This document shows positions 1 to 7,724 of a DNA stretch of 64,000 nt, piece by piece; positions within the stretch are counted from its first letter, which is position 1; each line of letters starts with the position of its first letter. Origin of the DNA: Pelagibius sp028280305 (GTDB taxonomy: Bacteria > Pseudomonadota > Alphaproteobacteria > Kiloniellales > Kiloniellaceae); the NCBI RefSeq assembly GCF_965233615.1, contig NZ_OZ247495.1. One strand, given 5' to 3'. A program made the translations under genes and the position numbers. Below the pieces are notes generated by a model. The model saw only the letters and a list, made by a program, of their open reading frames with translations, was not told the DNA's origin and made no database searches.

Positions 1-734
1 AAGTCCGCCGGGCAGAATCCGCAGGCAAAGGAAACGCCGGTAACCCCGTCGCCCTGCGCCAGCAGCTTTACCTCACGGTAGATCTCCTTGGCCGGGCCAT
101 CGAAAGTGCAGCCGCTGGTCAGCGGAATCATGAACGGCAGTTGGCGAAAGGCTTTGAAGGCACCGCCCCGTCCCGCCATCAAGGCATCGAGATGAGCGGC
201 CGATCGCTTGCCGGTCGCCGCCATGTCGACGTGCGGATAGGTGCGATAGATCTCCAGGCAATCGGCAAAAGCGACCATCTCCGGCGTCACGTTGGCATGA
301 AGATCGAGACTCACCACAATCCGCAGATCAGGGCCGACCACCTCGCGGATGCGCCGCAGCATCTCGCCTTCGCCGTCGTCGACATGCTCGGCCACCATGG
401 CGCCGTGCAGGTCGAGATAGAGACCGTCGAGATCCTTAAGGGCCGCGAGGTCCTCAATGATCTGCGCGACCACCTTCTCATAGGCGTCTTCGGTGACATG
501 AGCGGAGGGCGTGGCCTGGGTCCAGACCAGCGGCAGCAACTCGTGCCCCTGGGCCTGTGCCGCTTCGACGAAGCCGGCAATGCCGATGTTGATCCCAGCC
601 ACCGCCTCGAAAAGGCCCGTACCACGGGTCAGCCCCGGCCAGGCCCCGGGCCGCAGGAAGTCCTCATAGGTCGCCTTCGAAGGGGCGAAGGTGTTGGTCT
701 CGTGCTGAAACCCGCCGACCGCGATGCGCGCCAT
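1..734 (-). CDS. M81-family (MlrC-like) metallopeptidase, C-terminus cut by window
   Basis: An open minus-strand frame starts at ATG 734 and runs off the window edge, so about 244 N-terminal residues are present and the C-terminal half is missing. QHETNTF (10-16), DLHGAMV (108-114), SLDLHANVT (142-150) and YRTYPHVD (163-170) are hallmarks of the MlrC/DUF1485 M81 family, with metal-binding Asp/His in these motifs. MlrC of microcystin degraders is a zinc-dependent peptidase, but most relatives have no known substrate and occur in general catabolic loci. The start lies 5 nt after the ilvD stop, so the two are probably co-transcribed. There is no signal peptide, so it is cytoplasmic. The family call is firm; the substrate is unknown. 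Confidence 0.9.
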   Translation of the reverse strand, partial: MARIAVGGFQHETNTFAPSKATYEDFLRPGAWPGLTRGTGLFEAVAGINIGIAGFVEAAQAQGHELLPLVWTQATPSAHVTEDAYEKVVAQIIEDLAALKDLDGLYLDLHGAMVAEHVDDGEGEMLRRIREVVGPDLRIVVSLDLHANVTPEMVAFADCLEIYRTYPHVDMAATGKRSAAHLDALMAGRGGAFKAFRQLPFMIPLTSGCTFDGPAKEIYREVKLLAQGDGVTGVSFACGFCPAD

Positions 735-739
735 GACTG

Positions 740-2479
740 CTAGATATCCGCGAAGACGTGCTTCTCGGCCTTGGCGCCGGGGTGGGTGACGGCGCCACGA
801 TAGGCCGGGCCGACGGTGGCCGCATAGCGCCAGATCGCACCAGACTGGTAGTCGTGTTCGCGGGGCTGCCACTTGGTTTTGCGCGCCGCAAGCTCATCCT
901 CGGAAAGATCGACGTCCAGCGTTCCGGCTTCGGCATCGATGGTGATGACATCGCCGTTCTGAAGCAGACCGATGGGTCCGCCGACAGCCGCTTCCGGCCC
1001 GACATGCCCGATACAGAAGCCGCGCGTCGCGCCGGAGAACCGCCCGTCGGTGATGAGCGCCACCTTGTCGCCCATGCCCTGACCATAGAGCGCGGCGGTG
1101 GTGGAGAGCATTTCCCGCATGCCGGGGCCGCCCTTGGGGCCTTCGTAGCGGATCACCAGCACCTCGCCTTCTTCGTACTCGCGGTTCTCGACCGCCTTGA
1201 AGCAATCCTCCTCGCAGTCGAAGACCCGGGCCGGGCCGGTGAATTTCTGATTGGTCATGCCGGCGACCTTCACGATGGCCCCTTCCGGCGCCAGATTGCC
1301 GCGCAGGCCGACCACGCCGCCGGTCGGCGTGATGGGGTCGCTGCAGGACCGCACGATATCCTGATCGGCAGGCACGGTTATATGCTCAAGCTGTTCGGCG
1401 ATGGTCTTGCCGGTCACCGTGATGCAGTCGCCATGCAGGAAGCCGCCGTCCAGCAGCGCCCGCATGATCACTTCCACGCCGCCGATCTCGTAGAGGTCCT
1501 TGGCGACATAACGGCCGCCGGGCTTCAGGTCGGCGATATAGGGGGTCGAGCGGAAGATCTCCGCCACCTCGTGGAGGTCGAAATCGATACCGGCCTCATG
1601 GGCGATGGCCGGCAGGTGCAGGCCGGCGTTGGTCGAACCGCCGGAGCAGGCCACCACCCGTGCCGCATTCTCCAGCGACTTGCGGGTGACGAGGTCGCGC
1701 GGGCGGATACCCTGGGCCAGGGCATGCATTACCGCCCGGCCGGAGGCTTCCGCATAGGCATCACGGGATTCGTAAGGCGCCGGCGCCCCGGCGGAGCCAG
1801 GTACCGCAAGGCCGAGTGCCTCGGAAACGCAGGCCATGGTGTTGGCCGTGAACTGGCCGCCGCAGGACCCGGCCGATGGGCAGGCCACGCATTCGATCTG
1901 ATGCAGTTCCTCATCAGACATATTGCCGCTCGAATGAGCGCCCACCGCTTCGAAGACATCCTGAACCGTTATGTCCTTGCCCTTGTGGCGGCCCGGCAGA
2001 ATCGAACCGCCGTACATGAAGACCGAGGGCACGTTCAGGCGCACCATGGCCATCATCATGCCGGGCAGCGACTTGTCGCAACCGGCGAGACCGACCAAGG
2101 CATCGTAGCAGTGGCCGCGCATGGTCAATTCGACGGAATCGGCAATCAGATCGCGGCTGACCAGAGAGGACTTCATGCCCTGGTGGCCCATGGCGATGCC
2201 GTCGGTGACGGTGATCGTGCAGAATTCGCGCGGCGTGCCGGCAGCGGCCTTGACGCCGAGCTTCACCGCCTGGGCCTGACGCGACAGAGAAATGTTGCAA
2301 GGCGCGGCCTCGTTCCAGCAGGTCGCGACGCCGATGAAGGGCTGGGCGATTTCCTCTTCGGTCATGCCCATGGCGTAATAGTAAGAGCGGTGGGGGGCAC
2401 TCTCCGGCCCGACGGAAACATAGCGGCTGGGCAGCTTTGCCTTGTCGAAGGTCGGATTGGCTTTGGAATCGAGCGGCAT
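740..2479 (-). CDS. ilvD: Dihydroxy-acid dehydratase IlvD
   Basis: Converts 2,3-dihydroxy-isovalerate and 2,3-dihydroxy-3-methylvalerate to the 2-keto acids of valine and isoleucine synthesis, in the cytoplasm. The 579-residue length is normal. C61 (CWNEAAPC), C134 (GLAGCDKSLPG) and C206 (CPSAGSCGG) fit the Fe-S cluster ligands of the IlvD/Edd family, and VTDG near 92-95 fits the Mg site. I chose ATG 2479 because GAGGGAG lies about 9 nt upstream and the protein begins at the usual place; an in-frame ATG at 2581 adds 34 residues that look unlike the family. Sugar-acid dehydratases belong to the same superfamily, but the length and motifs fit the amino-acid enzyme. Confidence 0.96.
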   Translation of the reverse strand: MPLDSKANPTFDKAKLPSRYVSVGPESAPHRSYYYAMGMTEEEIAQPFIGVATCWNEAAPCNISLSRQAQAVKLGVKAAAGTPREFCTITVTDGIAMGHQGMKSSLVSRDLIADSVELTMRGHCYDALVGLAGCDKSLPGMMMAMVRLNVPSVFMYGGSILPGRHKGKDITVQDVFEAVGAHSSGNMSDEELHQIECVACPSAGSCGGQFTANTMACVSEALGLAVPGSAGAPAPYESRDAYAEASGRAVMHALAQGIRPRDLVTRKSLENAARVVACSGGSTNAGLHLPAIAHEAGIDFDLHEVAEIFRSTPYIADLKPGGRYVAKDLYEIGGVEVIMRALLDGGFLHGDCITVTGKTIAEQLEHITVPADQDIVRSCSDPITPTGGVVGLRGNLAPEGAIVKVAGMTNQKFTGPARVFDCEEDCFKAVENREYEEGEVLVIRYEGPKGGPGMREMLSTTAALYGQGMGDKVALITDGRFSGATRGFCIGHVGPEAAVGGPIGLLQNGDVITIDAEAGTLDVDLSEDELAARKTKWQPREHDYQSGAIWRYAATVGPAYRGAVTHPGAKAEKHVFADI

Positions 2480-2585
2480 GGCCTTGGGCTCCCTCACTGA
2501 TCGTGTTCTGTAATTGTCTGTTTCGGCGGAGAATAACGGCAGGCGCGCATCGCCACCATCGCGAATTGCGCATATCCCCATGCGT

Positions 2586-2613
2586 GAAGGGGCCGGCGAA
2601 TGCCGACCCCTTC
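2586..2613. terminator. GC-rich stem-loop between bioY and ilvD
   Basis: GAAGGGGCCGGC (2586-2597) pairs with GCCGACCCCTTC (2602-2613) around a GAAT loop, with one mismatch in 12 pairs. It lies just downstream of bioY and upstream of ilvD on the minus strand. No T-run follows, so it may be a weak terminator or an RNA-stabilising end rather than a classical intrinsic terminator. Confidence 0.5.
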
Positions 2614-2638
2614 AGCAGCAGGTAATCCGAAGCTTCCG

Positions 2639-3250
2639 TTAGCGGAATTTGGCCAGCAGCTTCCAGGCCAGCGGCAGGCTGAGCGCGACCAACGCGATCT
2701 TCAGCAGATCGCCGGGGACAAACGGAATAAGGCCCCACTCCAGGATCGGCTTATCCCAGCCGAACAGGACACCCAGCCAGAACAGCCCCGGCAGATACAT
2801 GAGGACGCTGCCGATCAGCATGGCAAGGCCGGCCGTGAAAACGTGGCGGTCCCAGCCGCGTTGGGCAAGGCCGCCGCAAGCCGCTGCCATCAGAACGTAG
2901 CCCAGCAGATAACCGCCGGTCGGGCCGGCCATGTAAAGCAGACCGATACCCTTTTCCGGCGTTCCGGCGAAGACGGGCAGACCTGCGGCCCCCTGGGCCA
3001 GGTAGAGCAGAACGGTCACCGCACCAAGGCGCCAGCCATAAGCCAAGCCGATGGCCATCACAGCAAAGGTCGTCATGGTGACGGGCACGGGGTAGAACGG
3101 CACCTGGATCTTGGCGCAAGCCCAAAGCAGCAAAGAGCCGACGACGGCCAGCAACGTAGACCGCAGAAGGCCGTTCATCTCGCCCAGCTTTCCGTGACGC
3201 GGCCAAAGCGTCGTTGCCAGGGTTCCCTGTTCCAATTGCAAAGCCGTCAT
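2639..3250 (-). CDS. bioY: Biotin transporter BioY
   Basis: Membrane S-component that binds and imports biotin, alone or with an ECF energising module. The 203-residue protein has about six hydrophobic segments. The motif GLPVFAG...GPTGGYLLGY around residues 92-118 is characteristic of BioY. No bioM/bioN ATPase or transmembrane partner lies nearby, so it probably works alone or with a shared ECF module elsewhere. The ATG at 3250 is preceded by a purine-rich AAAGGTAAAG ribosome-binding region. I do not see a clear BioR operator upstream. Confidence 0.93.
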   Translation of the reverse strand: MTALQLEQGTLATTLWPRHGKLGEMNGLLRSTLLAVVGSLLLWACAKIQVPFYPVPVTMTTFAVMAIGLAYGWRLGAVTVLLYLAQGAAGLPVFAGTPEKGIGLLYMAGPTGGYLLGYVLMAAACGGLAQRGWDRHVFTAGLAMLIGSVLMYLPGLFWLGVLFGWDKPILEWGLIPFVPGDLLKIALVALSLPLAWKLLAKFR

Positions 3251-3344
3251 CTTTACCTTTCCCCTTTCCTATCCTCATCATCCGGCCCGAAGGCCTTGTC
3301 ACCCAGAGCTATACGCCTTCCACCCACTGCGCGCCAAGCTTCTC

Positions 3345-3767
3345 TTACCCCACCCGGCGATAGAGACCGTCGAGCAGCGTGTCCTTTCGCGGGCCTTTGA
3401 CACGCCAAAGGACACGCAAAAGGTCGGCATTCAGAGCGCGAAACTCTCCCGCATAATCATCATCACCACAACGATGCCGACAGGTCCATATTCCCGCGGT
3501 CAGGTCCAGATCGTGGAAAAAGCGTCCGTCGGTGAAGGACACCGCCGCGCGGCCAGGTGTCGGAAAATCGTAGCGATAGGCTTGGTGCGCCGCGCCGCGA
3601 TGATCGCCGAGCGAAAGCATGCCTTCTTCACGGTAGTCGAGGCCGCCATCCGCAGTCACGAAGCGGGCTTCGCCGATCAGCGCACCGGTCTCGTCGCGAA
3701 TGCCGTCTTCCAGGCTTCGTTCAAGCTTCCACATTCCTTCAAGAAATGCCTTTAGATCACTGACCAA
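3345..3767 (-). CDS. DUF6314-like protein
   Basis: About 140 residues with a lipocalin-like pattern: FLEGMWKLERSLEDG near the start, then beta-rich stretches with YRYDFP, FFHDLDL and a closing WRVKGPRKD segment. This resembles the DUF6314 family; its biochemical role is unknown. There is no in-frame ATG near the domain start. A TTG at 3767 with AGAAGA about 7 nt upstream is my preferred start. A longer version would begin inside the end of valS at 3881. It follows valS by about 40 nt and is probably co-transcribed with it. Family call moderate, start uncertain. Confidence 0.65.
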   Translation of the reverse strand: MVSDLKAFLEGMWKLERSLEDGIRDETGALIGEARFVTADGGLDYREEGMLSLGDHRGAAHQAYRYDFPTPGRAAVSFTDGRFFHDLDLTAGIWTCRHRCGDDDYAGEFRALNADLLRVLWRVKGPRKDTLLDGLYRRVG

Positions 3768-3807
3768 AAACAATTCTTCTGGACGATTCGCCTGACTTCG
3801 GGCCGCC

Positions 3808-6492
3808 TTAGGCACCGCCGAGGCGCTCCAGCGCCGACTGCAGCTTGTCCATGGCCTGCTGACCGTCCGCCAGCCGCGCACGTTGCTCCTCGACCACCTC
3901 CGCAGGGGCCTTGGCGAGGAACTGCTCGTTGGAGAGCTTTTTGTCGAGCTTGCCGATCTCGCCTTTCAGCTTGTCCATCTCCTTCTTCAGACGGGCCTGT
4001 TCCTGGGCCAGATCGATGACGTCAGCCAGGGGCAGAACCAGGGTCGATTCCTCCAGCACGTCCTGCACCGAGCCTTCGGGCACCGGTTGGTCGTAAGCGA
4101 TGGTCTCCACCCGTGCCAGGGTCTTGATCAGGGTCTCGTGATCGCCGACCCGGGCCTTCGAGATCTCAGAAGCCTCGTTCACGATCAAGGCGATGCGCGC
4201 GCCCGGCGGCACGTTCATCTCCGAGCGCACGGCACGTATCTGGCCGATCATACGGACCACCCAGTTGAGAGCCGCATCGGCCTCTGCGTCGATCAGTCCT
4301 TGGTCGAAGTCAGGCCAGGATGCGGTGGTCATCAGATCCGCCCCGCCCTCCCCGGTCTGCTGCCAGAGTTCCTCGGTCAGGAAGGGCATGATCGGATGCA
4401 GCAGGAACAATGCCTTGTGCAGCACCCAGAGCGCCGTCGCCCGGGTTTCCGCCTTGGCCGCCTCGTCATCGCCCTGGAACAGCGGCTTGGCGAACTCCAG
4501 ATACCAGTCGCAGTAGGTATGCCAGATGAATTGGTAGAGCGCCTGGGCCGCCTCGTTGAAACGATAGGCCTCGATTGCCCCGCTCACCTTGGGTTCGACC
4601 TGCGCAAGCTGACTGACGATCCAGCGGTTCACGCGCTGGCCGTTGGCGGCGGGATCGAAGTCCGGCCCATAGGCACAGTCGTTAATCTCGCAGAAGCGGG
4701 CCGCGTTCCAGATCTTGGTGCAGAAGTTGCGATAGCCCTCGATCCGGCTCTCGGCCAGCTTGATGTCCCGGCCCTGCGCCGCGAGCGCGGTCAGGGTGAA
4801 GCGCACGGCATCGGCGCCGAACTTTTCGATGAGGTCCAGGGGGTCCATGACATTGCCCTTGGACTTCGACATCTTCTGGCCCTTTTCATCCCGCACCAGG
4901 GCGTGGATGTAGACCGTATGAAAGGGCACCTCACCGTCCATGAATTCAAGGCCGCTCATCATCATCCGAGCCACCCAGAAGAAGATGATGTCGAAGCCGG
5001 TCACGAGCACATCGCCGGGGTAATAGCGCTTCAATGCCGCCGTTTCCTCGGGCCAGCCGAGCGTGGAAAACGGCCAGAGCGCCGAGGAGAACCAGGTGTC
5101 CAGAACATCCGTGTCCCGGGTCAGTTCCACCGACTTTCCGTAGTGCGCCGCAGCGGCCTCGGCGGCTTCGCCCTCGTCATGGGCAACGAAGACTTCGCCG
5201 TCGGGCCCGTACCAGGCAGGCACCTGGTGCCCCCACCAGAGCTGGCGGGAGATGCACCAGGGCTGAATGTTGCGCATCCATTCGTAGTAGGTCTTCTCCC
5301 ACTGCTTGGGCACGAAGACCGTCCGCCCGGATTCCACAGCGGCGATCGCCGGCTTGGCGAGCGTCTCCGCATCGACGTACCACTGGTCGGTCAGGTAGGG
5401 CTCGATCGGCACGCCGGAGCGGTCGCCGTGCGGGACCATGTGCCGGTGATCGTCGATCTTCTCCAACAGACCGGCGGCTTCGATATCGGCAACGATCCGC
5501 TTGCGCGCCTCGAAACGGTCCAGGCCGCGGTAAGCCTCCGGCACAGAGTCGTTCATCCTGGCGTCGCGGTCGAAGACGTTGATCATCTCCAGGTCGTGGC
5601 GCTTGCCCACCTCGAAGTCGTTGAAGTCGTGCGCCGGGGTGATCTTCACCGCGCCCGAGCCCTGTTCCGGATCGGCATAGTCATCGGCCACGATGACGAT
5701 CCGGCGGCCCACCAGCGGCAGGATCGCATGCTTGCCAACCAGATCCTGGTAGCGCTCGTCGTCCGGGTGCACAGCCACTGCTGTATCACCCAGCATGGTC
5801 TCCGGCCGGGTGGTCGCTACGGTGATGAAGCGGCCTTCCTCACCCTCGATCGGGTATTTGAAGTGCCAGAGGTGGCCGTTGATTTCCCGCTGCTCCACCT
5901 CGAGGTCGGAAATCGCCGTGTGAAAGCGCGGGTCCCAGTTCACCAGGCGCTTGTCGCGATAGATCAAACCCTTTTTGTGGAGGGTCACGAAGACCTTCAG
6001 CACCGCTTCGGACAGGCCTTCGTCCATGGTGAAGCGCTCGCGCGACCAGTCGCAGGAGGCACCCAGGCGGCGCAGTTGTTTCAGGATGGTGCCACCGGAC
6101 TCCTCGCGCCAGGCCCAGACCCGCTCGATAAAGTCGTCACGGCCGATCTTGCTGGTATTGCCCGGGGCCAGGGGCATGCCGCGGTCAAGCTCGATCCCCT
6201 GTTCACCCAATTGGCGTTCGACCACCATCTGGGTGGCAATGCCGGCATGGTCGGTGCCCGGCTGCCAAAGGACGTCGCGCCCGCGCATCCGCTGAAAACG
6301 GACCAGGATGTCCTGCAGCGTGTTGTTCAGCGCATGTCCCATGTGAAGGCTGCCCGTCACGTTGGGCGGCGGAATCATGATGGTGAAAGGCTTTTTGCTC
6401 TCGTCGAACTGCGCGGCGAAGGCATCGGCCTCCTCCCAGCGCGCATATTGACGATCCTCGACCTCCTGCGGCCGATATGTCTTTTCCAGCAT
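3808..6492 (-). CDS. valS: Valyl-tRNA synthetase
   Basis: Charges tRNA-Val in the cytoplasm. The 894-residue class I synthetase shows the HIGH-type motif (PPNVTGSLHMGHALNNT, near 35-50), the inserted editing domain, the KMSKS loop (QKMSKSKGNV, near residue 523), the anticodon-binding helical domain, and a C-terminal coiled coil rich in Lys/Glu/Leu (about 815-890) typical of ValRS. ATG 6492 is preferred over the upstream 6531 start because GAGGA lies 9 nt before it and MLEKTYRPQEVE is the normal N-terminus. A terminator after the popZ-like gene separates it from the upstream genes, so it probably has its own promoter. Confidence 0.98.
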   Translation of the reverse strand: MLEKTYRPQEVEDRQYARWEEADAFAAQFDESKKPFTIMIPPPNVTGSLHMGHALNNTLQDILVRFQRMRGRDVLWQPGTDHAGIATQMVVERQLGEQGIELDRGMPLAPGNTSKIGRDDFIERVWAWREESGGTILKQLRRLGASCDWSRERFTMDEGLSEAVLKVFVTLHKKGLIYRDKRLVNWDPRFHTAISDLEVEQREINGHLWHFKYPIEGEEGRFITVATTRPETMLGDTAVAVHPDDERYQDLVGKHAILPLVGRRIVIVADDYADPEQGSGAVKITPAHDFNDFEVGKRHDLEMINVFDRDARMNDSVPEAYRGLDRFEARKRIVADIEAAGLLEKIDDHRHMVPHGDRSGVPIEPYLTDQWYVDAETLAKPAIAAVESGRTVFVPKQWEKTYYEWMRNIQPWCISRQLWWGHQVPAWYGPDGEVFVAHDEGEAAEAAAAHYGKSVELTRDTDVLDTWFSSALWPFSTLGWPEETAALKRYYPGDVLVTGFDIIFFWVARMMMSGLEFMDGEVPFHTVYIHALVRDEKGQKMSKSKGNVMDPLDLIEKFGADAVRFTLTALAAQGRDIKLAESRIEGYRNFCTKIWNAARFCEINDCAYGPDFDPAANGQRVNRWIVSQLAQVEPKVSGAIEAYRFNEAAQALYQFIWHTYCDWYLEFAKPLFQGDDEAAKAETRATALWVLHKALFLLHPIMPFLTEELWQQTGEGGADLMTTASWPDFDQGLIDAEADAALNWVVRMIGQIRAVRSEMNVPPGARIALIVNEASEISKARVGDHETLIKTLARVETIAYDQPVPEGSVQDVLEESTLVLPLADVIDLAQEQARLKKEMDKLKGEIGKLDKKLSNEQFLAKAPAEVVEEQRARLADGQQAMDKLQSALERLGGA

Positions 6493-6605
6493 AGCTGGCG
6501 ATCCTCTTGAAGTGTCGCCGGGCGCGCGCAATTCAGCGCCCGGGATGAATTTTCGGAATGTGGATATCAGATGGTAGGGGATTGCGCCATACGGCAGGCC
6601 CCATC

Positions 6606-6626
6606 AAAAACCGCCTGTTAGGCGGC
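6606..6626 (-). terminator. Intrinsic terminator after the popZ-like gene
   Basis: On the minus strand CCGCC-TAACA-GGCGG is followed directly by TTTTT, 5-25 nt past the stop codon at 6632. It should end transcripts of the popZ-like gene before valS. Confidence 0.75.
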
Positions 6627-6631
6627 CCGGC

Positions 6632-7618
6632 CTACTGATCCTCGGCGCGTCGTACCATCTTCTTGATCTCCTCACGGACGATCCGTTCTACCAGATCGGG
6701 GAGATTTTCGTCCAGCCAGCCTTTGAGTTCGGGCACCAGGGAGGCCCGCACAAGCTCCTCCAAGGTCCGGCCGCCGCCGATGGCGATACCGTCCGGCTGC
6801 TGGTTGGCCATGGCCGCCTTGGTGACAGCCGTCAATGAGGCGGTGGCGGCCGCGGCTGTGGCGGCGGAGACAACCTCGCTCTCGATACCGGGCGCCGCCA
6901 AGTCGGTTCCCGCTTCGCTGGGCTCGGCGGCTTCGGCCACAAGCTCCGCCTCTGGCTCTGCTTCAGCGGCGGGTTCGGGCTCCGGTTCCGGCTCGGCCGC
7001 GGCTGCCGCTTCTTCTTCGGCTTCAGGCGCGGGCTCGGCTTCCGCCTCCGGCTCTTGTTCCGGTTCGGCTTCGGGCTCAGGAACCGGTTCGGCCTCGGCT
7101 GCCGGCTCTTCTTCCGGTTCAGGCTGTGCTTCGGCTTCGGGTTCGGCATCCGCTTCCGGGGCCGCCTCTTCGGCAGCCGGCTCCGGCGCTTCGTCCTGCT
7201 CGGGCGCAGGCTCCGGATCGGGCTCCGCCTCGGCTTCCGGAGGCGTCTCCGCCCCCGATTCCGCGGCTTCTTTCTCTAGATCGACGATGCTGCCGTCCTC
7301 CGAAACCATCTTGGTCAGGTCAAGGATGTTGTCAGCACCCGACGGCGGTGGCCCCGACGGTGCAGCGGGTTCTACCGGCGGTTCGGGTTCAGCCGGCGCG
7401 GGTGCGGGCTCCGCCTCGGGCGCCGGATCGGGTTCCGATCCGGATTCGCTCTGCTGATCGGGGGTATCAGCCTCCGGCTTTTCCTCGGCAACGGCTTCCG
7501 CTTCGCCCTCGGCCTTCTTCTTCGCCGCGGCCTCTTCGTCCGGCTCGTCCTCAGAGATAATCCGCCGAATGGAGGCAAGAATTTCCTCCATTGTCGGTTC
7601 GTTTTGGTCTTCCGACAT
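6632..7618 (-). CDS. popZ: PopZ-like polar organising protein (DUF2497), long acidic linker
   Basis: PopZ forms a condensate at the cell pole that anchors the ParB-parS centromere and recruits cell-cycle proteins. The N-terminus (EPTMEEILASIRRIISED, 7-24) matches the conserved PopZ helix, and the C-terminus (TLEELVRASLVPELKGWLDENLP, about 285-307, then a basic tail) matches the oligomerisation region. Between them, residues about 24-238 are almost pure Glu/Pro/Ala, broken only by a short conserved-looking segment NILDLTKMVSEDGS (97-110). At 328 residues it is nearly twice Caulobacter PopZ (177). The context pcm-tolC-popZ-valS agrees. The linker DNA is repetitive and produces long false ORFs on the other strand. 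Confidence 0.88.
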   Translation of the reverse strand: MSEDQNEPTMEEILASIRRIISEDEPDEEAAAKKKAEGEAEAVAEEKPEADTPDQQSESGSEPDPAPEAEPAPAPAEPEPPVEPAAPSGPPPSGADNILDLTKMVSEDGSIVDLEKEAAESGAETPPEAEAEPDPEPAPEQDEAPEPAAEEAAPEADAEPEAEAQPEPEEEPAAEAEPVPEPEAEPEQEPEAEAEPAPEAEEEAAAAAEPEPEPEPAAEAEPEAELVAEAAEPSEAGTDLAAPGIESEVVSAATAAAATASLTAVTKAAMANQQPDGIAIGGGRTLEELVRASLVPELKGWLDENLPDLVERIVREEIKKMVRRAEDQ

Positions 7619-7656
7619 TCCTAAACCACTAAGTCCCCTGAGGCCCGGAAAGCCAC

Positions 7657-7713
7657 GTTAACAGAACGGTCTTGTAACACTGCTTAAGGGGAAAGCGGAA
7701 ATTTTCTGTTAAC
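7657..7713. repeat. 10-bp inverted repeat between tolC and the popZ-like gene
   Basis: GTTAACAGAA (7657-7666) and TTCTGTTAAC (7704-7713) are perfect inverted copies 37 nt apart, in the 106-nt gap before the popZ-like gene. It could be a tolC stem-loop or a regulator site. It does not match the TTAA-N7-TTAA CtrA pattern. Confidence 0.5.
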
Positions 7714-7724
7714 CATAAGACGGA

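Noticed and set aside
758..2500. Long plus-strand ORF opposite ilvD (580 codons)
   Set aside because: Antisense shadow in GC-rich DNA; no family motifs, and the minus-strand ilvD is unambiguous.
3883..6510. 875-codon plus-strand ORF opposite valS
   Set aside because: Mirror of the valS codon pattern with no recognisable domain or ribosome-binding site.
6663..7457. Ser/Gly/Ala-rich plus-strand ORF opposite the popZ-like gene
   Set aside because: It is the complement of the Glu/Pro/Ala repeat; low-complexity with no signal or domain.
7657..7713. CtrA binding site in the popZ-like upstream region
   Set aside because: TTAA motifs are present but not with the 7-nt spacing of a CtrA box.
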